A DNA stretch of 35,815 bases from JANQPX01 sp039197065 (GTDB lineage Bacteria; Pseudomonadota; Alphaproteobacteria; Geminicoccales; Geminicoccaceae): assembly GCA_039197065.1 (NCBI GenBank), contig JBCCUL010000049.1:1-35815 (forward strand), in the 5' to 3' direction. Shown here piece by piece: positions 15,789 through 22,407 of the stretch (within the stretch, counting starts at the first letter, position 1; every line of letters begins with the position of its first letter). Under the pieces are notes generated by a model. It was not told where the DNA came from. It was given only the letters and a program-made list of their open reading frames with translations, and did not search any database. A program made the translations under genes and the position numbers.

Positions 15789-16655
15789 ATGGCCTCGTCG
15801 TCCGATACAGCTGACCACGCCGATCACCATCATGACGTCAATCATGATTACCATCTGGTCAATCCCAGTCCCTGGCCATTCGTTGGCAGTGCGGCCGCGG
15901 CCATTCTGGTCGTCGGGCTGCTCTTCTGGATGCGCGAAGTGCCGGGCGGCCTATGGGTCGTTCTCGCAGGTTTCGTAGCCGTTCTCTACACCATGTTCGG
16001 ATGGTGGCGGGACGTGGTCGCCGAAAGTTCCGGCGGCGATCATACGGAGGTGGTCTCGAAGGGCCTTCGGCTCGGCATGGCGCTTTTCATCACCTCGGAA
16101 GTGCTGTTCTTCTTCGCCTTCTTCTGGGCCTTTTTCTGGGGCGCCCTGGTTCATCCCGATCCTGCCACTGTGGAAGGTTACAGCTGGCTGCCAGCCGGTG
16201 CGCACCCCGTGCCAACCTGGGACATCCCTCTCCTGAACACGCTGATCCTGCTGCTGTCAGGCTGTACGGTCACCTGGGCGCATCACGAAATTCTGGAAGG
16301 CCGCAACGACAAGGCGCGTCTGCCGCTTTGGCTTACCGTGGGGCTCGGGGTGATCTTCACCTGCTTCCAAGTCTATGAATATGTGCACATCATCTACCAT
16401 CCGGCAGGCTTCCAGATCGATAGCCAGATTTTCGGCTCGACCTTCTACATGGCCACCGGTTTCCATGGCTTCCACGTCTTCATCGGCACGACCTTCCTCG
16501 CGGTCTGCCTCTACCGGGTCTATCAGTCGCATTTCAAGCCGGAGAAACATATCGGCTTTGAATCCGCCGCCTGGTACTGGCATTTCGTCGATGTCGTCTG
16601 GCTTTTCCTGTTCTGCTGGGTTTACTGGTGGGGCGGCAGCATCGTGGGCCACTGA
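15789..16655 (+). CDS. coxC: Cytochrome c oxidase subunit III
   Basis: This 288-residue protein has seven membrane helices. Conserved segments include YHLVNPSPWPFVGS near the N-terminus, FFAFFWAFFWGAL, TWAHHEILEGR, FYMATGFHGFHVFIGT and WHFVDVVWLFLFCWVYWWG at the C-terminus. It stabilises the catalytic core and its proton uptake. The start has a good AGGAG site. The 84-bp gap after ctaG contains the palindromic GGCCATGCCATGGCC and is the largest gap inside the operon. Confidence 0.96.
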   Translation: MASSSDTADHADHHHDVNHDYHLVNPSPWPFVGSAAAAILVVGLLFWMREVPGGLWVVLAGFVAVLYTMFGWWRDVVAESSGGDHTEVVSKGLRLGMALFITSEVLFFFAFFWAFFWGALVHPDPATVEGYSWLPAGAHPVPTWDIPLLNTLILLLSGCTVTWAHHEILEGRNDKARLPLWLTVGLGVIFTCFQVYEYVHIIYHPAGFQIDSQIFGSTFYMATGFHGFHVFIGTTFLAVCLYRVYQSHFKPEKHIGFESAAWYWHFVDVVWLFLFCWVYWWGGSIVGH

Positions 16656-16682
16656 TCGACGGCTGATCATCGCTGTGTCTTG

Positions 16683-16723
16683 GGACCCGTTCGAGGCGAA
16701 TTCGAACGGGTCCAAACCTTTTT
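16683..16723 (+). terminator. Rho-independent terminator after the cox operon
   Basis: GGACCCGTTCGA (16683-16694) pairs perfectly with TCGAACGGGTCC (16702-16713) over 12 bp with a 7-base loop. It is followed by AAACC and five T (16719-16723). This is the strongest terminator in the window. It stops only about 10 bases before the ATG of the next plus-strand gene. Confidence 0.85.
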
Positions 16724-16732
16724 GGCCCCCTG

Positions 16733-17098
16733 ATGTCTGAAGCCGCGCCTTCACCACTGGTCACCGGCTTGCTCTGCCGGTGCCCCGCCTGTGGTTCGGG
16801 ACCACTCTTCCAGGGCTTCTTGAGCGTTCGCCAACGGTGCGACGTTTGCGGCGCCGACTTGTCCGGTCAGGACAGCGGCGATGGTCCAGCACCTTTCGTG
16901 ATCTTTTTGGTGGGCGCGATCATCGTCGGGTTGGCGTTATTCACGGAGGTCCGCCACGAGCCGCCAGTTTGGCTTCACTTGGCACTTTGGCTGCCGCTTA
17001 CCGTTGTCCTGGTTTTGGTGCTGATGCGGCCCGCCAAGGCCCTGATGATCGCCCTGCAATACAAGCATCGCCGTCAGGACTTTGAGAACAGCGGCTAA
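16733..17098 (+). CDS. DUF983 family zinc-ribbon membrane protein
   Basis: This 121-residue protein has two CxxC pairs near the N-terminus (CRCPACGSGPLFQ and CDVCGADL, about 15-42) that probably bind a metal. Two membrane helices follow (about 55-75 and 83-103). DUF983 genes follow the subunit III gene in many alphaproteobacteria and are thought to belong to oxidase assembly, though the function is not proven. No Shine-Dalgarno sequence is visible and a terminator stands directly in front, so expression may depend on readthrough. The expected surf1 gene does not follow; the next genes are a convergent histidine cluster. Confidence 0.88.
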   Translation: MSEAAPSPLVTGLLCRCPACGSGPLFQGFLSVRQRCDVCGADLSGQDSGDGPAPFVIFLVGAIIVGLALFTEVRHEPPVWLHLALWLPLTVVLVLVLMRPAKALMIALQYKHRRQDFENSG

Positions 17099-17104
17099 GC
17101 GCGC

Positions 17105-18346
17105 TCAGTCCCGCCGCGTAACCTTGAGGGCCCGTCGGTCGAGGGCTGCTTCGACCTCGTCCAACTCGATGCCGCGGGCTGCAAGCATGGTAAGGGTGAA
17201 GAACAGAACATCCGCCGCCTCGTGAACGGCATTGTCCCGATCGGTCGCCGTGGCCAGCTCATCCGCTTCTTCACGAAGCTTCTTGCCAAGCAGCTCCGGG
17301 TCCTGAAAAAGCCGGGCCGTATAGGACCCTTCGGGCGCTGTCCTGCGCCTTGCTTCAAGACGCCGAACCAGCTTCGAGAGCCCCTGATCCTCGCCCCAGC
17401 AGGTGCGGGTGTCGAGGTGGCAGAAGCCCGGCTCCGCCTGGCGCACCTTGAAGCGCAGACAATCGCGATCGCAATCGGCAGCAACCTGGATGAGATCCTG
17501 GGTGGCGCCTGAGCTTTCGCCTTTGACCCAGAGACCGCGGGACCGTGAATGATAGACGCCGACACCGCGCTCAAGGGCCGTCCTCAGCGAGTCCGCGTCC
17601 GAATAGCAGAGACCGAGCGCAATGCCGCGCTCGTCGGTCACCACCGTCGGCCAGAGACCATCGGAGCGATCGCTCCTGAGCGGTGCAGCGAACGCTTCAG
17701 CGAGGCCTAGCCTGCCCGTATAGAGCGCCATGCCGATCTGGGCGTCGCAGCCGATCCGATCAAGATCGGCGACCTCGTCGGGGGTGGTGACGCCACCCGC
17801 GATCGTCACCTCGGCATCACCGGCGGCTTCCTTGATCTCCTTGGCAAAAGCGAGATCGGTGCCGCCAAGACGGCCCTCACGCTCGACAAAGGTCACCATG
17901 AAATTGTCGGCAAGGCCTTTGAGCTCGTGGATACGCTCGACCACGCCGCGGCCGGTGGCCTTTTGCCAGCCTTCGACCACCACCTCGCCATGTTTGGCAT
18001 CCAGCGCCACGATCACGCGCTCGGGCGGCAGCTGACGCAGCACCTCGGGCGTTGCCGCCGTGCCCAGAATGATCTTGGTTGCACCCGCATCCAGCCAGGC
18101 GATCGCCGTTTCGACATCGCGGATGCCGCCGCCGACCCGACATGGCGTGATACCGATCAGGTCCTTGATGGTGTCGCCGTTGTCGCCCTTGCCGAGCGCC
18201 TTGTCGAGATCGATGACCGCGATCTCGCCGACCCGGCCATATTGGGTGGCGAGCGGCCTTGGATCGCCGGCGTCCAGAGCTTTCTCTTCGCCGCCGATGA
18301 GCTGAACCGCGTTGCCGCCTTCGAGATCGATCGAGGGGATGATCAT
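17105..18346 (-). CDS. Trifunctional HisA-HisI-HisE fusion protein
   Basis: This is one uninterrupted 413-residue frame with three histidine enzymes. Residues 1 to about 220 are a HisA (ProFAR isomerase) barrel: MIIPSIDLEGG, CRVGGGIRD, VALDAKHG, TIAGGVTT. Residues about 224-320 are a HisI PRA-CH domain with the metal set DCDRDC and FCHLDTRTCW. Residues about 325-413 are a HisE PRA-PH domain: KLREEADEL and HEAADVLFF. Together they cover steps 2, 3 and 4 of the pathway. Fused HisI-HisE is common; adding HisA is not. In the HisA part the loop that normally reads T-D-x-x-R-D-G is T-F-V-E-R-E-G, so a catalytic Asp is absent. The gene overlaps the end of hisF by 4 bp and converges with DUF983 at 6 bp. 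Confidence 0.9.
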   Translation of the reverse strand: MIIPSIDLEGGNAVQLIGGEEKALDAGDPRPLATQYGRVGEIAVIDLDKALGKGDNGDTIKDLIGITPCRVGGGIRDVETAIAWLDAGATKIILGTAATPEVLRQLPPERVIVALDAKHGEVVVEGWQKATGRGVVERIHELKGLADNFMVTFVEREGRLGGTDLAFAKEIKEAAGDAEVTIAGGVTTPDEVADLDRIGCDAQIGMALYTGRLGLAEAFAAPLRSDRSDGLWPTVVTDERGIALGLCYSDADSLRTALERGVGVYHSRSRGLWVKGESSGATQDLIQVAADCDRDCLRFKVRQAEPGFCHLDTRTCWGEDQGLSKLVRRLEARRRTAPEGSYTARLFQDPELLGKKLREEADELATATDRDNAVHEAADVLFFTLTMLAARGIELDEVEAALDRRALKVTRRD

Positions 18347-19143
18347 GGGCGATCCTCGCCACGGCTGTAAGCAGGCCTGATCGCAATGCCTATCTCGATC
18401 AGGCGCTGCTTGACGTCGCCTACGGTCATCTCGTTGTCGTGGAAGATGGAGGCGGCGAGCACGGCATCGGCGCCGGCATCGAAGGCCTCCTTCAGATGTT
18501 CCGGGCCGGCGGCACCGCCGGAGGCGATCACCGGGACGCGGACGGCTTCGGCGATCATGCGGGTGAGGGCGAGGTCGTAACCCTCGCGCGTGCCGTCCCG
18601 GTCCCAGCTGGTGAGCAGGATCTCGCCGGCGCCGAGACCGACTGCGCGCTCCGCCCAGCCGATGGTCTCGATGCCGGTGCCCTCGCGCCCGCCCTTGACC
18701 AGAACTTCAGATCGGTCACCCCGCCAGGCGGCGTCGATTGCCAGCACCGTGCATTGCCGCCCAAATTTTTCCGCAATGTCCTGGAGAATATCGGGCTGAG
18801 CGACGGCGGCGCTGTTCACCGAAACCTTGTCGGCCCCAGCCTCGAGAAGAGCGCCGGCATCATCCACCACGCGAACCCCGCCACCAACGGTAAGCGGAAT
18901 GCCGATCTTTTCACGCACGCGGCGGACCGTGTCGACCTGATTGCCGCGTCCTTCGGGGGTGGCGGAGACGTCGAGAATGACGATCTCATCCGCGCCTTGA
19001 GCCTCGTAGAGCGCTGCGCGTTCCGCTGGGTCACCGGCGTCGCGCAGGCCCTGAAACTTGATCCCCTTGACCACCCGACCATGGCTCACGTCGAGGCAGG
19101 GAATGATTCTCCTGGTCAGGTGCGACGCGCCCGGCGTTGACAT
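18343..19143 (-). CDS. hisF: Imidazole glycerol phosphate synthase subunit HisF
   Basis: This 266-residue (beta-alpha)8 cyclase subunit uses ammonia from HisH to turn PRFAR into IGP and AICAR. RIIPCLDVSHGRVVKG carries the first catalytic Asp, GGGVR the phosphate loop, AIDAAW the middle strand, and LLTSWDRDGT the second catalytic Asp. ASGGAAGPEH and AASIFH complete the phosphate sites. Unlike the HisA domain next door, its catalytic residues are all standard. It overlaps the fusion gene and lies 4 bp after hisH. Confidence 0.96.
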   Translation of the reverse strand: MSTPGASHLTRRIIPCLDVSHGRVVKGIKFQGLRDAGDPAERAALYEAQGADEIVILDVSATPEGRGNQVDTVRRVREKIGIPLTVGGGVRVVDDAGALLEAGADKVSVNSAAVAQPDILQDIAEKFGRQCTVLAIDAAWRGDRSEVLVKGGREGTGIETIGWAERAVGLGAGEILLTSWDRDGTREGYDLALTRMIAEAVRVPVIASGGAAGPEHLKEAFDAGADAVLAASIFHDNEMTVGDVKQRLIEIGIAIRPAYSRGEDRP

Positions 19144-19147
19144 GGCG

Positions 19148-19738
19148 TCAGCCCTCCAGCCAGCGGCTAATCAAGCGGTGCCCGAAGGCGCCGGAAAGTT
19201 CCGGATGGAACTGGCAGGCGACAACGTCGCCTTTCTCGAACGCAGCGATGAAAGGCTCACCGTGATGGGCAATCGCCGTTTTGCAGCCGGGCGCTGTCCT
19301 GACCCTGAAGCTGTTGGCGAAGTAAGCGTAGCCGGATTCCAGGTAACGACAGGCCTCGTCGGCCTCTATTTGGTTCCAACCGAATTGCGGGACGCTTACG
19401 TTTGCCGGAAAACGGCCGACCTTGCCTTCGATCGCACCGAGCCCTTGGGCATCTGGGCTTTCCGCGCTGATGTCGAAGAGAACCTGCAGTCCGACGCACA
19501 TGGTGAGCGTTGGCGCTCCGCTTGCGACACGTTCGGCAATGGCCTGATCAAAGCCGGCCTTGCGCAAACCGTCCATGGTGGCGCCGAAGGTGCCGACGCC
19601 TGGGAGCACCACATGTCTCGCTTTCAGGATGGCATGCGGATCATCGGCGCGCTTCGTGGTGGCGCTGGCCTTCCTAAAGGCGGCTTCGACCGAGGCGAGG
19701 TTCGCGGTGCCGGTCGGCAGGATCAGCACATGCTCCAT
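19148..19738 (-). CDS. hisH: Imidazole glycerol phosphate synthase glutaminase subunit HisH
   Basis: This 196-residue class I glutamine amidotransferase provides ammonia to HisF. The nucleophile cysteine lies in PTLTMCVGLQVLF (the family usually has GICLGMQ). The oxyanion loop is LPGVGTFG, and the His-Glu of the triad is in CQFHPELSG. The N-terminus VLILPTGTANLASVEAAFRK is the family start. Size is normal. Confidence 0.95.
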   Translation of the reverse strand: MEHVLILPTGTANLASVEAAFRKASATTKRADDPHAILKARHVVLPGVGTFGATMDGLRKAGFDQAIAERVASGAPTLTMCVGLQVLFDISAESPDAQGLGAIEGKVGRFPANVSVPQFGWNQIEADEACRYLESGYAYFANSFRVRTAPGCKTAIAHHGEPFIAAFEKGDVVACQFHPELSGAFGHRLISRWLEG

Positions 19739-19740
19739 GA

Positions 19741-20367
19741 TCAGAGCACGCCCTTGGTGCTCGGCACCTGGCTCGAGCCGTCGCGCGTAACCGCCTGGCG
19801 AAGAGCGAGCGCCAGGGCTTTGAAGGCGGCTTCGGCGCGGTGGTGATCGTTTTCGCCCCTGATCATGTCGACGTGCAGCGTCGTCCGGGACGCCATGGCG
19901 AGCGATATGAAGACATGGGCAACGTTCTCTGACGCGAGATCGCCGATCTTTTCGCGCCTGAGATCGAGATTGACTATCGCCGACGGCCGGCCTGAAAAGT
20001 CAACCACGGCCCTGGCCAGGGCCTCGTCCAGGGGGGCGTAGGCGTGGGCGAAACGGGTGATGCCGGCGCGGTCGCCAAGCGCCTGGTCGAGGGCCTGACC
20101 AAGGGCCAGAGCGCAGTCTTCGGCCGTGTGGTGATCGTCGATCTCCAGATCGCCGTTGCAGCGCAGATGAAGATCGAAGCGAGCATGTTTGGTGAGGCTG
20201 GTCAGCATGTGATCGAGAAAGCCGATGCCGGTTTGGATATCAGCTTTACCTTCGCCGTCCAGGTTCAGGCGAAGCTCGATCGCGGTTTCCGACGTCTTCC
20301 GACTGACTGCGGCTTCACGCGGGGCCATTGCGCGCGGTGTGGCGGGGGGCGGGGTCGGCGCGTTCAT
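19741..20367 (-). CDS. hisB: Imidazoleglycerol-phosphate dehydratase HisB
   Basis: This 208-residue monofunctional dehydratase removes water from IGP to give imidazole acetol phosphate. Metal-binding histidine motifs are seen: GFLDHMLTSLTKHARFDL, DDHHTAEDCALALGQAL, and near the end RGENDHHRAEAAFKALALAL. There is no histidinol-phosphatase domain, as usual outside enterobacteria. The start overlaps the end of hisG (ATGA type, 4 bp). Confidence 0.95.
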   Translation of the reverse strand: MNAPTPPPATPRAMAPREAAVSRKTSETAIELRLNLDGEGKADIQTGIGFLDHMLTSLTKHARFDLHLRCNGDLEIDDHHTAEDCALALGQALDQALGDRAGITRFAHAYAPLDEALARAVVDFSGRPSAIVNLDLRREKIGDLASENVAHVFISLAMASRTTLHVDMIRGENDHHRAEAAFKALALALRQAVTRDGSSQVPSTKGVL

Positions 20368-21245
20368 GCGACGATCTGGGCGAGCGCCGTGACGACGATG
20401 TCACTGCCGCCGCGCGCCTTGATCTCGGGAATGATGGTCGGCAGGTCCCGGCGCAGCAGTGCCGCCTTCAGCGCAAATCCCTTGTCGCCGTGCAGTGGCG
20501 ACATGGTGGGCTCGCGCATCGATGGGAGAATGGCGATCACCTCGTTCAGATAGTCCTCTGGCACATTGACCTCGAGCATCACGCGCTCGCGGGCATCGAG
20601 CACAGAGCGGAGAAGCAGAATCAGCCGCTCGATCCTCTCGCGCTTCTCCGGCACATCCATGGCGCGGGGATGGGCGTAGAGGCGGGTGGAGGAACGCATC
20701 ACCTCGTCGATGATGATCAGACCGTTGGCTTTGAGCGTCTCGCCCGTGGCCGTGTTGTCGATGATGCAGTCGGCATCTTCCGGTGGGAACACTTCAGTGG
20801 CCCCATACGTGCGCACGACGCGGGCATCGAGGCCTTTCTTCTCCAGCCATTGCTCGGTGAGACGCTGGTATTCCGACGCGATGCGAAACCGTCCCTTGGC
20901 CGCGAGATCATCGCCTGCGAAAGCGGGAAGGGCTGCGACCACCACCCGAACCGGATCGAGCTCGGTGTCCAGCAGCTCGATGAGCTCGACATCCTTTTCC
21001 GCAACCCAGTCGGCGCCGGCAAATCCGAGATCGCGCGAGCCCAGATGTAGCATCTCGACGATGTTCTGCGGCTTTAGGATTTTGGTTTCGAAACCCCGGA
21101 GAGACAGGGTCGGCCGATAGCCGCGCTTTCCGAAGGTGACGCGAATGCCGGCATCACGCAGAAGGGAAAGAACACCTTCCTCCATCCTGCCTTTGGGCAG
21201 GGCGAGATGAACCAGCGATGAGAAACTGTCGCTTGCGTTGGACAC
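20364..21245 (-). CDS. hisG: ATP phosphoribosyltransferase HisG, long form
   Basis: This 293-residue first enzyme of histidine synthesis joins ATP and PRPP. LALPKGRMEEG opens the protein, and LGFAGADWVAEKD and the PRPP loop CIIDNTATGETLKANGL are clear. The length and the C-terminal PTMSPLHG...KALLRR...IPEIKARGGSDIVVTALAQIV region show the long form with its own ACT-like histidine-sensing domain, so no HisZ is needed. Many alphaproteobacteria have the short form plus HisZ. It is the first gene of the cluster. Confidence 0.94.
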   Translation of the reverse strand: MSNASDSFSSLVHLALPKGRMEEGVLSLLRDAGIRVTFGKRGYRPTLSLRGFETKILKPQNIVEMLHLGSRDLGFAGADWVAEKDVELIELLDTELDPVRVVVAALPAFAGDDLAAKGRFRIASEYQRLTEQWLEKKGLDARVVRTYGATEVFPPEDADCIIDNTATGETLKANGLIIIDEVMRSSTRLYAHPRAMDVPEKRERIERLILLLRSVLDARERVMLEVNVPEDYLNEVIAILPSMREPTMSPLHGDKGFALKAALLRRDLPTIIPEIKARGGSDIVVTALAQIVA

Positions 21246-21290
21246 GTTCAGGCTCTCGATGATGAAATGACCTTGGCGGGACAGGGCGAA

Positions 21291-21318
21291 ATCTAACGGC
21301 AGGCCGTTGAAACAGCAA
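21291..21318 (-). promoter_or_regulatory. hisG: Candidate promoter of the his cluster
   Basis: On the minus strand TTGCTG (21318-21313) and TTAGAT (21296-21291) are separated by 16 bases, ending 45 bp before the hisG ATG. No leader peptide rich in histidine or attenuator hairpin was seen. Moderate match only. Confidence 0.35.
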
Positions 21319-21409
21319 GCGGCTGATTCCCCGTGTCAATGCCCAAACCGACGGTATGCCGCGAAGTTTTCGCGGGATGCCGAGAGAATCTTCCGAAGTG
21401 GCCGTACCA

Positions 21410-21637
21410 CTAACCGGCCTTTTCGATCCGGAACGTGAAGACGCCGCCGTTCTCGTCGCTTTCGATCAGACGGTCGCCCGTGGCCTCGCACATGGCCGCA
21501 ACGTCCCGAACGGCGCCGGGGTCGGTCGCGATCAGACGGAGCACGGCGCCCGGCGTCATGCCGCGCATCGCCTTTCGAGCCCTAAGCACGGGAAGCGGGC
21601 AGGAGAGACCTTGGGCGTCGAGCACGGTGTCGGTCAT
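21410..21637 (-). CDS. TusA/SirA-like sulfur carrier protein
   Basis: This 75-residue protein has the TusA fold. The sulfur-carrying cysteine is in DAQGLSCPLPVLRARKAM (CPxP motif, near residue 13), and the C-terminal strand is FTFRIEKAG. TusA-like proteins shuttle persulfide sulfur, for tRNA thiolation or other sulfur metabolism. The start follows AGGAG at 8 bases. It lies 164 bp upstream of hisG on the same strand but need not share its transcript. Confidence 0.9.
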   Translation of the reverse strand: MTDTVLDAQGLSCPLPVLRARKAMRGMTPGAVLRLIATDPGAVRDVAAMCEATGDRLIESDENGGVFTFRIEKAG

Positions 21638-21737
21638 CGCATGGCTCCTGGAGGACGGGACCTGGAGATCATGGCGTTTTCGGCACCATCGATCAATCAG
21701 GGGCTGAGCGTGTTCAGGCTGGCGACGATCGCTGTCA

Positions 21738-21752
21738 TTAACCGGCTGTTAA
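21738..21752 (+). promoter_or_regulatory. CtrA-type binding site (TTAA-N7-TTAA)
   Basis: TTAACCGGCTGTTAA is a perfect consensus match. It lies about 140 bp upstream of the small membrane protein gene at 21889 and about 100 bp upstream of tusA on the other side, so it could serve either. Confidence 0.5.
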
Positions 21753-21888
21753 GGCTTTTTGATTATCTTCCAAGGGTAGCACAGCCTGCGGCGCAGCAAG
21801 GCGTTTCGGCCCGCTGGGCCTGCTGTTCGACAAGCTGGCATGATCGTCAATTGCTGGGATGCGCGGCTGTATGGTGGCAAGGGCGGTA

Positions 21889-22335
21889 ATGAGAGCATGG
21901 CAGGCCAGCCTGGCTGCCGAGCCACAAATGGATGAGTCCGATCCGCCGGATGCGGTTAAGAATGTTCAAGTCTCATCCGGAGGCTGGCAACGTCCTGCCG
22001 AAAGCGAGGGCGTTCGGGGTGCTGACAGCGTTCAGGCCGCTTCCAGCGTTCAGGCCGCTTCCAGCGTTCAGGCCGCACCCGACGTTCGGGGCGCACCCGA
22101 CGTTCGGGTCGCGGCGAATGATGACAGCGAAGATGACCCAAGGATCCGGGTCGATAAGCGCGATGATTTTGTTCCGCGACGTCCCGGCGCCACCGCTGAA
22201 GCAGCTTATGATGAGAGTTTCTGGTCCAGCCATCTCTTCTGGAAGGGCATCGTCGTCGGCGCCGTCATCGTTGTTCTGGTGAAGACGGTCATTGCCGTCC
22301 AGTCGTCGCACGGCATCGACTGGTATCGATTCTAG
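21889..22335 (+). CDS. Hypothetical C-terminally anchored membrane protein with 6-residue repeats
   Basis: I do not recognise the family. From the ATG at 21889 (preceded by AAGGGCGG) it has 148 residues; the frame also opens at 21859. The first two thirds are hydrophilic and probably disordered, with a repeat of S-V-Q-A-A-S changing to D-V-R-G-A-P. An acidic stretch (ANDDSEDDPRIRVDKRDD) follows. The end is one hydrophobic helix (LFWKGIVVGAVIVVLVKTVIAV) and a short tail HGIDWYRF, so it looks like a tail-anchored inner-membrane protein. A CtrA box lies upstream. The codon pattern and the conserved-looking tail argue that it is real. Confidence 0.6.
   Translation: MRAWQASLAAEPQMDESDPPDAVKNVQVSSGGWQRPAESEGVRGADSVQAASSVQAASSVQAAPDVRGAPDVRVAANDDSEDDPRIRVDKRDDFVPRRPGATAEAAYDESFWSSHLFWKGIVVGAVIVVLVKTVIAVQSSHGIDWYRF
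22009..22116 (+). repeat. 18-bp in-frame minisatellite
   Basis: Six 18-base units lie head to tail. Two are identical (22027-22044 and 22045-22062, AGCGTTCAGGCCGCTTCC), the third differs by its end, and the others are variants around GACGTTCGGG. Unit length is a multiple of three, so gain or loss keeps the frame of the surrounding membrane protein gene. Confidence 0.85.
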
Positions 22336-22407
22336 TCTGCGTCCGTCATTTGTGGTCTTAGAGATTTCTGAACATTATCGAATGACGCCGGATCGCATTG
22401 ATCTCGA

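Noticed and set aside
22009..22116. Possible binding-site array (iterons)
   Set aside because: The 18-bp units are in frame inside a coding region and are imperfect in a protein-repeat fashion; no replication gene is near.
22355..22390. Another copy of the MITE end near TTATCGAATGA
   Set aside because: Only a short core matches and the GCCCATTCG part is missing.
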